The notes beneath the pieces were generated by a model that saw only the letters and a program-made list of their open reading frames with translations, ran no database searches and was not told where the DNA came from. From Baylisascaris procyonis (lineage: Eukaryota; Nematoda; Chromadorea; Rhabditida; Ascarididae): a stretch of 64,000 nucleotides of DNA. The stretch lies in NCBI GenBank assembly GCA_037389465.1, contig JAZARR010000197.1, positions 5,628,501 through 5,692,500 of the forward strand. The letters are read 5' to 3'. Both the position numbers and the translations under genes were made by a program. Each line of letters begins with the position of its first letter. The first letter of the stretch is position 1. Shown in pieces: positions 36,001 through 49,668 of this stretch.

Positions 36001-39000
36001 TGGAATTGGTTAGTGCGGGACAAGCGAAATTTATTATTTTCACACGATATTCGGAACTCGGTTGGTGGTTGAGGCATATTTTTCAGCTAATTTCTATTAC
36101 AGAAGAGAAGCAAGCTTGCTGCTTAGATGAACGTTTTGAAAGGGGAGTAGCAGCTGACGGCAAAGTTCATTTTTTTCCTGTAATTTTTTAAATTCAATAG
36201 GACATGAAGCACCCTACGGAAGTCAGCGATGATTTGGCATTGCGAAAGCGCACTCAGCATCATCGCATTCTATATTGGATGCGTACTCAGCATCCTCGAA
36301 TGTTTACGTTTGCATCTGAAAAATTGGTAAAAAGTACAGTGAAGTTCAAAATGGCCGTTTGTTGATCTACTGGTGATCCACACTAAGGCTATCCTTGCGT
36401 TCACAACATTCCAATAACCATTCGATTTCACTTCGGATCCTTTGGTTAAGCGGCTTTTGACTAGATCGGTCCTATAATCTGTGCGCTTGGGTTGACGATA
36501 TTTGCATTTGCGAAATCATTAAGTGGCCGCTTTATTGATAAGTTCCCACGAAGTGATAATTATTGAAGGTCGGATATGGTGGACATTTATGAAAGACCAT
36601 GTGGCTGCAGAATCCTTCGAAATGTTCTTGTGACATACGAGTGTTACGAAAAGCTATTTGTTTGATGCAGAATTTTTTAGTTTTGTCTTTATTTCTTGAC
36701 AGTCGTCCTGCAAAAAAGTAACTTTTTTGGCGTATTGCGGACGTTGTCACAGTAGTTCTTATCTAGGGGCGGGGCATATAACTACGGTAGCATTATAATA
36801 TGCTCATCCAATCGGCTAGAAGTGATGCGTGCTGAGCGGTCTTCCACAGGCCGCTATTGGTTGTGTGGCTATATGCATATATCGATTCGCGTCTGTGTGT
36901 GTGGTGACTCTGCTTCTCTTGCATCTCTCTCATGTATAGCAGTTTCGGTTAGTTGATGTTGATTCCCATTCGAGTACTCTTCGGTGATTTTTGATGAGCT
37001 CGGTGATGTTCTGATGAGCCCACTTCCGGTTTTTTTTCATATGGAGTCATCATATCCCTCCTACTTACTACTGTTTGATCGGCTATCACATTTCGGCTGC
37101 AGTTAAGTCCTTTTAAGTGAGGGCTATCGTTTTGAAGTATTGCCCAGTACTGTGGCCAATTATCCACCGGGTACTTGATATGGGTTTGCTGCCGATCGTC
37201 GTCGCTTAATGCTGTTGTAATGTGATTTCGGAATGTTTCATTATGAGTTTGATGCCGTTTAGCTAATATAAATATAATTGTTGCGTTTTCGTGTATTTTT
37301 ATTGTCTTATTTTTGGTTATATTTTACTTTCCCTTCTTTTTTTGTTTCCTCTGTTTCTTGTTTTCAGATTTATCGTGTTTTGTACTCATAACTTTCATTG
37401 TAAGGAGAGAGCGTTGCACTAAAGACATTTCACTGATCTAAAGAAATGAATGGACATGGATGATTTCTGACGTCGCTTTTTCTTAAGCTGCCAAGTTAAA
37501 GCACCACCACTTTTTGTTTGAAATCTTGAAAAAGCTCTCGTTGCCGAATGGTGCTAATATCATGTTTTGTTTTGCTCTATATGCTCTGTCTTTCGTGCAA
37601 TCGCATATTTTAATATTGCCTTTTTCGTCAAGGTTCTTCGTGAGGGTATTATTTGATTTTTATTTTATATTTTTATTTTTTGATTCCTGAGTGCGCCTAT
37701 GAGAGGGATCGGACATACCATTTGAATATTATAGGAAGGGGTTAAATGCGGCTTATGTACGCATTGGAGTGCAGCGAGCACAAACGTGGTGTTGCTAAGT
37801 TATGAGATTTCATTCTTAATTTGGATTATTGTTTGATTCAAAGTTACATTGTGCGAGTGTTTCCTGCTTTTGACTACCCCTCACCCCTGTCCATCCCTGT
37901 TCGAGGTGCTTTTGTCATTATGTTGTGTTGTTATTAATCATTTGCTAATAAATGAAAATAAAAAAAAATGTTTCATTTAACAAAGAAATGGAAGGATCAA
38001 TGAATGAGGAAATTCGTCTTGTTCACGACCATTTGGATGAATTTCTCGACGAATTTTCCACGATATGTGTCATCAGACACTTTGATGGACAAAACGCATG
38101 CAAATATGAATTGCATACGTGGAAAAAAATAGCGTTAACCCTCCGACTCCTCTATTTCATTTATGAGGAGTGCTTCTAGAGGTATGCTCAGGTATGATCA
38201 CTTTTATTTGGAGGAGGAATTAGTTAAATGTGCTGAGGTTGTTGGTCAGACGTGGTGATCAGGGTTGTTGTATGCATAGTTGCACTTTGATGAAATTTTT
38301 GTTTGCATTGGTGCACCCGGATATGGGGAACGGAGCAATATTTTTGTTCGGGGACTGTGGTGAAATTAGCAACATTTCTTTAGACGATATTCTGAAGGTT
38401 TTAGAAAATGTATTGCCAAGTTTGATTATTTGCTTGAATTTTTCAGTAATTATTTATCGAAACGAATCATTAATGCACCGCGCATCCATATAGTCGTAGC
38501 ATATCACACTGACACCTGTGAATATGAAGGACTGCTGTACATGGATCAGTTTAAGAGAACACATTATGTGCAGATAAGGAACATATTTCGATTGCAACAC
38601 TTTACTTTGTAGCCAATCTCTTTCTTGAGCTGATTGTTCGTGTAAAAAGAAAATGGCGCATCTGTTGCGCCATGTATCATATGATTCACATTACAGTTTT
38701 CTGCTGTCGTTATGCTCTTCGTCTTCGTATACTTGATTTATACCTCAGAGAAGGATATTCCAACTATTCCTCTTAGGTTTTATTTCCGCCCGCTGAGAAT
38801 CATCATTTGCCATGCATCACTTCGAGAATAAAATCGCAATCATCATCCTTCTTCTCACCCACACAGTAAGGAATTAATATGCGCTTTTGTTCAAAATGAA
38901 GAAATAGTTCCCATTTTCCACCTTCACTGTCACTGTTTATGCTTCCATGGTAGTGATGTCTCATGCTTGTCGCGGACCTTATACACTGATGTCAACGGTT

Positions 39001-42000
39001 CCTTTCTCTCAATGGTTTACTTCATAAGCACAAATATAACTTCTTCGAGCTTCGTAAATCTTATTCTGCTTGGCGATATGAGATTTGTCTCTTGCTTTAT
39101 ATATGTGAAGTGGGTGCACACTGTCACTTCTATTTTATTAACTAAAATATGTGATCCTAGGTATTCACCGAATTTTTTATTTCCCGTGCTCAGTGGGCAT
39201 TATAGAAGAGTGAACCCATCTAAATACTTCGACGTCACTAAAAACAAAAATATTAGAGAGGTTAATCAATGACTAAGCATTCATCACAAAAATTTCCTCT
39301 TTTTTTATAGATCAACTTGGCAATTTAAGGACTGCCCATTGTCACTGCCCAGCCAAAAACATCGCAAAGCCACTTCAACCGTTCGCATCTCGGGTACTCT
39401 AGCAGTTCCTGAGAATATGTTTCACTCACACATCCAGGAAAGTTTTTAAAATAGCATATAATCATTCATCTTTCCGAATATTTTCTAAGTCATTTGCGTA
39501 TTTATAATGAGCCGGACATGTATTTTCGTCGACCATCATAGTGAACGTCCAACTTTCTAGTTTGTCCATCACTTGAAAGTATATCCTCAATTCTTTTCGC
39601 TAAATATTCTTGCATGAGCTATAACATTACCAATGTATTACTAGCAAAGCAAAAGCGAGATGTGCTACTTCTTTTAGCTGATGTTTTATTGACCTTTTAT
39701 AAAGAGGCGCTGGTACTCTCATAGTCTTTTCAGAAACTAGAATTTCCAATGGCTTAGCCGTCTGCGATACTAACGTAAATTGTACTCAGCAAGAAATTTG
39801 CTAAAAATCTAGCCTCAAATAACGCCAATTGTTTTGCGATTTTGTGCAAAAAATGGTTCTCGTTCGCTCCGTTAACTGCCATCTCAGCTAGGGACAGAAA
39901 TATAGGTTTTTCAACGAATCAAAGGAAGTGTTAGTTCTCAAATACAAAAGAACGGCGCATTAGATTTTGACGATTTTCTACATTAATTATCTAAAATAAA
40001 TTACTGTCGCAGGTAAATATAAAAGTAATTAGTTTTTTAGGTCTAAAGTAGCGAAAGAATCAACAAAAAGAATAGAAAGAAATCACTAATGTTCTCCTAT
40101 TCGGCCAAGTTCTTTTGAGCAAAGTAAGGGAATCCGTTGGCTTAGTGATTTTAAGTCGTTACATTTCTGCTTTTAGCCGCTGTTGACATTGCTTCCTCCA
40201 GATTGGGATATAACTTTTTAATTCATTATTCGGTGAACACGTATTTGGCTGCGAGTACATCCAAAGAACAAGCCTTAAAACTGAACTTTGATTGAAAATT
40301 GGGAGACGAAACGTCTTTGAGACAGAGAAGGAAATTAAACGATCATAACGATCGAAGCGATCATAGCGATCGAAATGTACTTCGGCAGTTTTGATCATTT
40401 CCGGTCGAACAATGATCTGAAATCGCAGCAACATGGATATTGACAAACAAATGGCAGAATTATTTCAATGCATTCAACATTATGAAGATAAACGAAGATT
40501 GCAGAAAGTGCTATATATGACTAACCCAAAATAATATAAAGAACAGAATGTAGCGATCGGTGCTTGAAAAGAAATAGCCAACGCCTGCTTTACTTTCACT
40601 TCAAAGCGACCATTCTCATAAAAATTTTCAGTTTCTGAACAGAAAAACATGGAGGGTCTTAGGTAGAACACCGATTTGACAAATATATCTAAAATATGCA
40701 AAAATAGTAATGGCGAAGTTCGAAGTTAGAAACGATTGACGAGCAAATTCAAGAAATAGAGCCTTAGGAAATACTAATTTGACCAACATTATACATTGGA
40801 CGCAAATCTTGGCCGGTTTGCCAGAAACTACAATATTTGGTCTAACAAGGCATGTTAAAGAGATTTTATCGTGACCTTCTGTTAGCGGTAATCGCCTAAA
40901 TTTCAAGCGAGCAGTTTTTTTTATCAATTCAACTCATATTAGGAAGATTCAGCCATATGATGTTATCATGAAGATAGAATGCTCTTTGGAATTTTCAGAA
41001 GTACTATATTCAAAAGGAGAAATAGGGACACAGATAAGTGCACATACACAAGTATGGAAGTCACACTGTTCATTAATAATCTTTACGAATATACATTTGT
41101 GACAGCATGGAAAATAATACCGTCAAAGATATTTTCTCAAGCGCATTGACCTTTTTAGAAATGAACTGAACCCTTAGTGAATCTGAATCCCCCTTATGTG
41201 AACTGAATCCCCCTCTATTTCTGATTCCATTCTAATTGGCCACCTTAACAGTAACTGACGCTTGAAGTAGGAGTGAAATTCAGAAGGAAGCTTTTTTCCG
41301 CCGTCCGATCAAATACGGCTTAAAAACAAATTGCAGGCTTGGGATTTTTTTCGCCTATCAGTTTCACAGAAACAACTTGCTAGGCGTTTTTGAATGTCCA
41401 ATCGGTCATTTGAGTTATCTCATAAACATGTACTGCAAGCTGGTGAGCCGGCTTCTTTTGTTTCCTTACCCTCGAATCGGTAAGCTTTAATTTTTTCGAA
41501 TTGTGCAGCTCATCGGCATAGCTTGTTTTCAATGACCTATTGTCAACCAAGACAGATTCCGCCAGCTCCGGAATTTTTGCGTTTACCTATTGACCAGCGC
41601 ATGTAAACTGTAACCATGTTATGAATTATTTCCTTCGAAACGTCGGGAAAGAAACGCATATGATTCTCCCGATCACGGAAGTGGGGTAGCTAGGAGACGA
41701 TGGTCTTGATTGTTCTACCGGAAGATTTCAGGAATATGACGCACACATCTCTTGGAACAACTTATGTAATAGCATGAATTTCCAAAAGAAGGCTAAACGA
41801 TCTGAACGAACAGACTGAGTGGAATCTCGAAAATTGATCTGCACAGGGCAATTTTTTAAAAGCGTTTTTGGCATTACACGTCGTTCAGCATGATTAACAC
41901 CCCCTCCCCCCCACCTTCCCACTTCAGCGCAGCATAAACTATTGCTGGCAAATCCCGATCGACGGGCGCAAGAGTGCGTATTGCGGCGACGGGAAATATT

Positions 42001-42587
42001 GCTTCAAATGCCTGTGCTAGTGCAACCAAAGAGTAAGTGACCAATATTTTGAGTGCACAGACTCAATTGTTCAAGCTACTGATGTATTACTGTTCGAAAA
42101 GAATGGTTCGTAAATGAAACCACCGGTACGATAAGCACACAGCTAAAATGCAGATACTGATAGATTTCGGACACTTCAACCGTTAAGCATTGCGGCACTT
42201 CAACTGACCTAGAAATATGATATTTTATGGGTGCAACATGTACCACAGCATGACTTCCAAGTCATTTTCCAGAGTGATCCGCCAATTTTGCATTGAAAAG
42301 TTGTTAACACCTTCAGGCAACGAAACTTCGCATGGATTTATTTTACAATGAGTGGATTTGCGTCTTATGTCGCTCGAACTACTGAAATCCACATTTGAGA
42401 ATCGACATATTCCTTTCTTGCAAAGAATGCTTCGAATATTTTTTTGCGCTTTGCAACCTAAATATATGAGGAACGGCCTTTATTACACGTTGCAAGTCTG
42501 TTTAGGAGTACTGATCTTCCATATGATCGGACGATCTGGTTTCTGATATCGAGCTATTAGGAATTTTCCAGGGATGCTTTACTCGTC

Positions 42588-42885
42588 TCAAATTTTAAGG
42601 CCATTTCTCGAAGTCCGTACTGAGTGAGAAGCCAAAAACTGTACCGAAGCGCACACCGGAGATACACAGTTGGCGGTCCAGAACGGCGAACACTCGCTCC
42701 TAGCTTTATGATGCATCCGCGGATCCGGAAACATCCTGCGACCTCACGAAGTTGAATTTCAGTTGCACCGCCTTTGTAATTTAGATAGTCTTGCACCTGA
42801 ATTCCTTGCTTCCTGTTGAGAGTATTCGACTGCACTCGACATGTAAAAGTTCCACAACAATAACAACTCCTAGAATGAACTTCAT
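42588..42885 (-). CDS. Candidate small secreted Cys-containing peptide, two exons, 78 aa, unit B
   Basis: Second copy of 19689-19986: exons 42885-42797 and 42735-42588. Signal peptide, splice sites, cysteines and stop are identical. One base difference (position 19827 in A, 42726 in B) changes Leu to Pro four residues into exon 2. Either a neutral change or a sign that the reading frame is not constrained. Confidence 0.4.
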
Positions 42886-44281
42886 ATCCCGTTCTGATAT
42901 TCGAGCAGCTGCTGTCGACCAAAGCACCACGATGATGGGATGACGAAGCTCCTTATCCAACGGAACATAGCACAACGATCCCGACTACTCTAATGATTTT
43001 TCGCCGTTTTCCGTCCAGGCGTTTCAGAGAAAAACTGCGGTAGATCCATGAGAATGCATTCACAATTCGAGACAACATAACCTCACTCATTGATTTCGAA
43101 TCGGCATGAACACTTGCAAACGATCAACGCTGAGATCCAAAGCGTAGAGCAGCAGTAGAGCAACACCCACGAGCAAGATTACCGGCGCCTTAGTGTCGAA
43201 ATGTCATCAAAGACCATAAACATGTAAGTCAAAATTGACCATTTCCAACTACTAAATGCCGCCGAGGGACATCTACGTGTAGATCAAAAAATTTTGCATA
43301 CCCGGTCTCAAATCTCCCATAAACTACAACATGTAGATCAAAAGCACCGAGCTACTGAACCGCACTAAGGACTATGAATTTGTGCACCAAAACCTCACCG
43401 TCTTCCTCACCCTCCGGTAGCCTTCAAGGATTCTGCGCGTGGATCAAAAAATCTACTGCGCCCAAAAACGAGTCCCGGGAGACTCCATCAACGCGCATAC
43501 GGCAAACCGTCCCAGCCCTTAAACGCCACCAAAACGTTTCGCTGGTAGATCATACGCGTCCCACATATGAAACCATGAAGGCCGCTGAAATATGAAATCG
43601 CAGAAATTCAGAAATCAAATACGATTCAGCGGCTCGTGCTACGCCAAAGAATCCACTGCGTCCGGCACCTTCGCAGACGGGAAATGGCGACAACCGTCTG
43701 AAAGTACTCAAGGCCCGAACGTGACAGCTCCCCACAGCGCCTCAACAAACGGCGAAAAAATGCAGCCCACGTTAGAAGAAAGAAATCAGGTTGCACACCT
43801 ACCAGGCTGACGCAAACCACCCGACAAACTAATTTGAGATACGCAAGCTATAAAATACCGCCGACCCCCGAACAAATCAAATACGATGCCACGGTTCCAG
43901 CTACACCAAAGACCGCACCGCGTCCGGCACCTTCGCAGCCAGAAAATGGCAGCAAAGGTCCGAAAATACTCAAGGCCCAAACATGACAGCCTCCACACTG
44001 CCTCAACAAACGACGAAAAAATGCAGCCCACGTTGGAAGGAAGAAATCAGATTACACAGCTATCCGGCTGACGCAGACCACCCGACAAACTGATTTGAGA
44101 TACGCAACTAGCTACAAAATTCCCTGGGGCCGCAACCCTCAGCAATCCGTAGAGCGCTAGAAACGCCTGTGCGACCTCTACAAGACAGACGCGGATTCCT
44201 TTGTTCACTGGACACGCCGCGGCCTGTTGTTTCAACAGGCCTCATTCAGTGTGAGTGGGACGCAAGCAAATCTTTAACCAG

Positions 44282-44369
44282 CGCCACTCTCGGTTCATCT
44301 ACTCGGACTTGGGATCAGCCCCCGAAAAGTCGTTAAATGAAATCCCCAGCTAAAATACCGAGAGTGGCG
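44282..44369. ncRNA. 88-nt hairpin, possible structured RNA, unit B
   Basis: Identical copy of 21383-21470: 13-bp perfect stem at 44282-44294 and 44357-44369. Confidence 0.3.
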
Positions 44370-44447
44370 AAACACAAAGCATGACAACAATTACACCAGC
44401 AATGAAACAATTACATACTGCAGCAATAACAACAACCATGAAGAAGA

Positions 44448-45221
44448 TTACAGAGAACCAGAAAATGCGAAAATATGTCTCATAGAAAATACAAAATAAA
44501 GCAATATAATGCGGAAAACCATCATCACTTCATCCTCTGGATATTCAAAAGACTCGTCTATCCAGGTGGCGCTTCGAGAATACCGTCCTAGCCGCTTCTC
44601 TCGCCTGACCTCATTATTCTGGCAGCTAGTCCGTACTCCTGCCGTCCTGAAAACACTCGAAGAATACCACACGCAAAGCATATGAGAGCGCATTGTACAA
44701 CAAGGCCGCATGAGGAAATGCTTCGAAAAGGAAATGAAAGCGTTCAATAAAAGTAGAAGAATTTACGCATGTGTGAATAACAGTAGTTCTGCAATTTATG
44801 CGATGTTAATTAGCAATGTGCAAATCCTGCAACCTATAAAAAATCGGTAAGGTTCGGCCAACCTCGGACTAACTACATCACTTAATCTTCAATATCCAAA
44901 TTTCCGCAATAAAAACTTAGAGATATGCAACGTACTGCTTCCCGGATTAAAGGGAAAATAAAAGGTGGAAAAGGTACAGTTTTCTATGAAATATGTAGTT
45001 CAAGAAAGTCGTTTTCACATCATCACACTGCTGTAGAAAAAATTTAAAGACATTTTTTCACCACCATTTAGAATGATTTTCTCCAACTCGTGTACCTCGA
45101 ACGACGAACAACTTTTCGTTGTGGAAAGAGTGAGACATTTTAGAAGAATTTAAAAATTCTTACTTTCATTAATGATGTATGCTTCGTAACCAAAAGTGCC
45201 CGCTGACGAAGCGCCTGGTAC
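44448..45221 (-). CDS. 3' exons of a single-pass membrane protein, unknown family, unit B
   Basis: Copy of 21549-22320: exons 45221-45164, possible micro-exon 44788-44767, and terminal exon 44646-44448. The first exon lies in the diverged part, where only Val to Ile is changed in the encoded VINE motif. The neighbouring intron on its 5' side has many more changes. This contrast supports the first exon being real. Confidence 0.38.
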
Positions 45222-47685
45222 CTGCAATAAAATAAAGTCACTGAGTGGTGGAAATGTTATCCACCACAACGCAAATCGTTTCAAATGTCTCAACTCAGAC
45301 AGTTGATATGACCGAAGTATGTTGCTCTTGGCAACTAAATGACAACGGATGAAGCAGAAAATAGTACGTTTGAATTGGATATATCTGGAAGAGGTCATCT
45401 TCCAAATTCAAAGTGAATAAAACCTAATTAGTGCCTTTTTCCATGTAAGCACATAACTACTCCAGCTACACATTCTTGAGGTATCAGTTTTAGTGATTAC
45501 AAAAAGGATAAGGACCCGGTTCAGATATAACAGGATTAATGAACAAGAGCTGGACCCCTCCCCTCTCCCTCCTCCCCAAAAAAGGGACATAACGGTGGTG
45601 CCTGATTAAATGAGCATTTGCACTAATTGGTCTCCCCAACATTCCTTAAGACCTTTGATTCATTATGAGGATCAGGAGCGGATAAAAAAGAAGCAGAGAG
45701 GATACAATGACTATTTAACTCAAGAAAAGAAAGTTTTCCGTAAAAATCGTCACTAGCTGGTTTATAAATGTCTTCGATTCACCAAAATTACTTTTTGGAC
45801 TCCTCTGATCATACATCATGGAAATGATGAAGAAAAGAGTTACAGTTGGCAACAAACGCGAAAATATGAACGGAATATGTAACAACAAATCAGGAGCTAA
45901 CCATTTAAAAATGATGTTCCCGCATTTTCAATGCTTGATGCTAGAGATCGCTTCTCGCAATATTCGTTTTTTTCCATGATCATTCCAGCACAATTACTCG
46001 AAGTCGACCAACAATTTCACAAAATAAAATAGTTTCTGAATTATGCATGTTGAATTATGCACGATAAAGTCTCAACATTCACGCCTCATCCAACACTTTT
46101 CCTGCCTATATCAATCACCAATATTTTTGGTTCCATGCTTTTCATATACAGTTTTTCCAAAATTTAAAACCCCTCGGATATCACAAAAATCAAGCAAGAT
46201 GATGTCCCCTCGCCCCTCCCTCTATATGCTTCATTTGCTATGAATCCGAATGACGACCACATCTCATGGATGCCTCCTCTAGTACCCGGCAGCAATTGAA
46301 CACAGACAGCGATCTATGAAATGTTCTTCTCAGGTGAATTTTTTTCGCATTTCTAAGAACCCCACTCCGAAGTACTTTTGAATCGAATTGAAAAACTTTT
46401 CAAAATTAAATCGGAGACAGCAAAGATTTAATTTGAAAAGATAGAAAAACATTGCTCTTCACCGCATTCATCCTAAGAATTATTTAGCAAAAATTCGTTG
46501 AATGGCTACGCTTGAAAATACCCCCTACATTTAACCGACTGATCCAAATTGTTTCCTGCTCATAAAAACACCAAAATGTTTTCAAACTTGAAAAGCTTCC
46601 AATTTTTCTATCGCTCAGATCTAAACTAAAATTTCAAGCACACGATAGGAAATAAGAATCTTGAAATTTTAACCCTTCCCATCATGGCGCCATATTAAAT
46701 AGTTCAAAGTAGAAACAACTTCCTCACCGTCATATCCCTCAAAGATAAAAAAGGTTTGGCACAATGTAGAGAGAATGATGAACGTGAAAACTCGCAAAAT
46801 CCAGCTACATAGCACACCAAATCGCTCTTACCGGAGGACAATGACATTCTTGTAATGCCTAGGTGAATATGAACTACTGGTGCATCCCACACCTTTCACA
46901 TACACTTCACCATGATGACACCACTGCAGCACAAAGGAATCACCAATTGTGCAAAGCGAAGAAACTCTTCGAAACTCATTAAGTAATAGAGTGCAGGTTT
47001 TGCAGTATGTCAGCCACAGTTTGCGCAACCACAATGGCATGGAATCGAAGAGATAAATGAAGTATACAATGCGATGCAAGGAAGATGAACAGTAAGAATG
47101 AAACATGAAACGAAAACGGTCTGCAGTGATGGTTGTTGGTATGTCAAACAGATCTGTGCATATTCAGTTTTAATTTACTCTAGCTAAGCATCGAATATCT
47201 CATTGAGACGACTTCGCGCCCGATAAATTTGTGCCAAAATAACATTTATGTTATGTGGGGAACATTGTGGGTTTGAAATTGCAACATTTCGCCCCAATTT
47301 AGTCTAGAAAAACTACAATACGAACAACTACAAATTCGAAGCTCCAGAGTGATGAATAACGACATACCTGCCCCCTCCCACCTAGTCATCAATATCCTCA
47401 TCAATATTTTATGTTGAGATTATGCTTGCATTGATAATTTATACACGCATCTGTTCTGGGAATGATCCAGAATGACTATGAAAATCACTTAATGGCCTCA
47501 TAACGCAATAATTCAGAACCATGTGCGGTTTAAAGCCCCTCTCTTGCGCCGTACTTTCTTTTCTTTCACACAGCGGAATCACGAATCACATATCAAAGTA
47601 TGCAGCTATAATTCTTCACGCCTCCTCAACACAAACTAGTCCTAGGAGGACACCTGTGGAGCACAACTTACTGGCCATCATGAAG

Positions 47686-47949
47686 GAACTGGCATTGCCG
47701 CCCAATGATTCCTTTTCAACATCTCAACGGGGTCACTGACCCTCAGTAGAGTGATGGCACGGCCTTAATGACTCATCTTCAACAGTATAATGGGGTCATT
47801 ATAGGCAATCGTTGAAGAGTTGGCGTCACGCCCAATGTCTCTCTTCAACGGTGGAATGGAATCTCCACAGGTCACCGCTAAGGAGCTGGCATCTTCGCCC
47901 AATGACTCCTTTTCAGCGGCTTTGAGGGTACCGTACGGAAGCTCAACAG
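47686..47949. repeat. 66-bp tandem repeat, diverged copy C
   Basis: Same array as at 1899-2162. The first unit is identical to A/B; later units carry substitutions and a one-base insertion near 47767 that changes the frame between unit 1 and the rest. Four units are retained. Confidence 0.55.
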
Positions 47950-48607
47950 CAGAAGTCTCCAGCAACTTATCAGACTACCAAAAATTATGATGCAGAATTT
48001 GCACAGGAAAAGAAACAAGCCAATTAGGAAGCTGCGTCATTACAGCTATAGGGTGTGAAGAAATTTACAGCTGCACCTCAATACAAATATCGAGCAATGT
48101 ACACAGGGCAGAAAAAAAAAGAAAATAAGGCGCACATAAATCCCCCGACACAATGGCTCACTGAATAATTGCAAGAATTTTGAGCTATGCAATGCATAGT
48201 AAAATGAATATTTCGATTTCCATAATTGAACTATTAGTGAGGAAATTATAAGCGGGACAGTATGACATTCCACTTTGTAACTGTTCGCACTGTGGTTTTT
48301 CTAGCCTGATTTTGGACTGAAATGCTACAATTTCAAGCGTGAAATATCCTGGCCCATAACATGAATGTTATTGCGCCACAAATTTATCGGGCACTGGGCT
48401 GCGTAACAAACTATATTCTTTTCAGGAGGCTCTTCGCTATTTTGTATGCTCCGACAATAGCGACACTATTCACAGAAAAAATGAGACCTCCTTTACTAGT
48501 TTCAAAAATAATTCCAGAAGTTTCTTCAAAAATAATAGCGAACAGTGTGGTGGAATAATCCTTCTTACAAAAATTTGTTCCTTTTTCTTGAATGAGATAT
48601 TCAATAG

Positions 48608-48948
48608 CTCAGCTGGAGCACAGCAAACTTTAAGAATCGTGTCACAAATCTGTTTAACGTCACAAAGAACCATCCACTGCAGGTACTTTTTTGACTCGTT
48701 TATAATTCCTACTGTACACTTCCAATCACATCGCAATGCATACTTCATTATTTCGATGATTTCAGGCCATCGAAGCAGAGCAAAATGTAGCTGAACATAT
48801 TATAAAACGTGCACCTCTATTAATAAATGAGTGTCGAAAGGCTGCTCTTCGTTGCACGTTTGGCGCACCTCTGCGCATAAATGGTCTCATAGCAGGGCGA
48901 GATATACGTAAGAGACGACTGGATCCACAGCAATTCAAATTCACCTAA
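48608..48948 (+). CDS. Two-exon 3' end of the unknown small gene in R, diverged copy C
   Basis: Exons 48608-48682 and 48766-48948 keep splice sites, frame and stop codon despite divergence. Changes relative to copies A/B are two in the first exon (one silent) and about six in the second, most altering amino acids (H to R, I to F, G to D, E to K). An intact frame with mainly replacement changes points to weak or no constraint, or too few sites to judge. Function unknown. Confidence 0.4.
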
Positions 48949-49668
48949 GTAAACCACGAACGTCTATCCTCGGGAAGAGCGATTCGCTGTGCTCAAATGT
49001 AGCAGAATGCAGGTAATTTTCACACTCAGCATCTTCATTTACTAATATGTCAAGACGAACCATGCAATCTTACAGAAATCATTGAGTTTAACTGATTTAC
49101 ATTAATCATCGATATCGGCATACGAATATGGCAGCTGACAAGATTGGCTTTCTTTTCATCGTCGGTGAATTAATGACAAATCTGCTCAAATTTCTACGAA
49201 ATTCCGCAAACTGTTTTAAACTGAAAAAAAACCTTTCCGCACAAAAAATAACCATGTGAAAATACCCACCACAGCATAAAAAAACTTGCCATTACCGAAT
49301 ACACAAGAGAAAAATCAAACGCCACCAATCTCGTCAATTACCCTATCCGTATGCCGACTTGTGCGATTTACATAAGTGAACCCGATAAACTCTATGAACG
49401 CCGTAAGACTGCGGATTTTTCAGGAAGGCTTGCGAGGATGACGAAAGGAAGATGGATTCTGCTTTGAAAGAGGAAATCCAATTCACAAAAGAAGTTCTTT
49501 TGTGGAATCCTTTGTTTCGTAAAAAGCTTCGAAGATTGAATAATGTCACATTCGCGCCTCAAGGTTGCTAGAAAAATTTTAAAGTAACTTATCTTGTGTC
49601 ACAACTGATGTGGTCGTCTTCAGCGCTGGTCGCTTTCCGACTGTGACCTTGGGCTCAATTCATCCTGA

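Larger units (their letters stand above)
22899..45800. repeat. Tandem duplication unit B (22.9 kb)
   Basis: Second head-to-tail copy of the unit. It matches unit A almost base for base up to about 44845. From there to 45800 it no longer matches the equivalent part of unit A (21955-22898) perfectly: substitutions and small indels appear every few tens of bases. This change of identity marks a recombination or conversion boundary. All genes described for unit A are present here at an offset of about 22.9 kb. Confidence 0.97.
44846..49668. repeat. Diverged right-hand R segment
   Basis: Diverged partner of 21956-26792. It holds the last ~0.95 kb of unit B plus all of copy C. Coding-like pieces inside it carry mostly amino-acid-changing differences relative to A and B, which argues that most of R is not under strong protein constraint. 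The right edge falls beside unique sequence starting with a direct change to unrelated bases at about 49669. Confidence 0.8.
45801..49668. repeat. Partial, diverged third copy (C) of the start of the unit
   Basis: Starts with about 170 bases identical to 1-174 and 22899-23072, then follows the first 3.9 kb of the unit with many substitutions and indels, interrupted by identical patches such as the ~175 bases around 47600-47760. Homology stops near 49668, at the point where units A and B enter their AAT-rich tract (3898 and 26793). Copy C is therefore older than the A/B duplication, and the patches suggest gene conversion. Confidence 0.93.

Noticed and set aside
1..49668. R segments as long terminal repeats of a giant retroelement or virus
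   Set aside because: No reverse transcriptase, integrase, polymerase or capsid-like reading frames, no primer-binding site, and the internal genes have introns.
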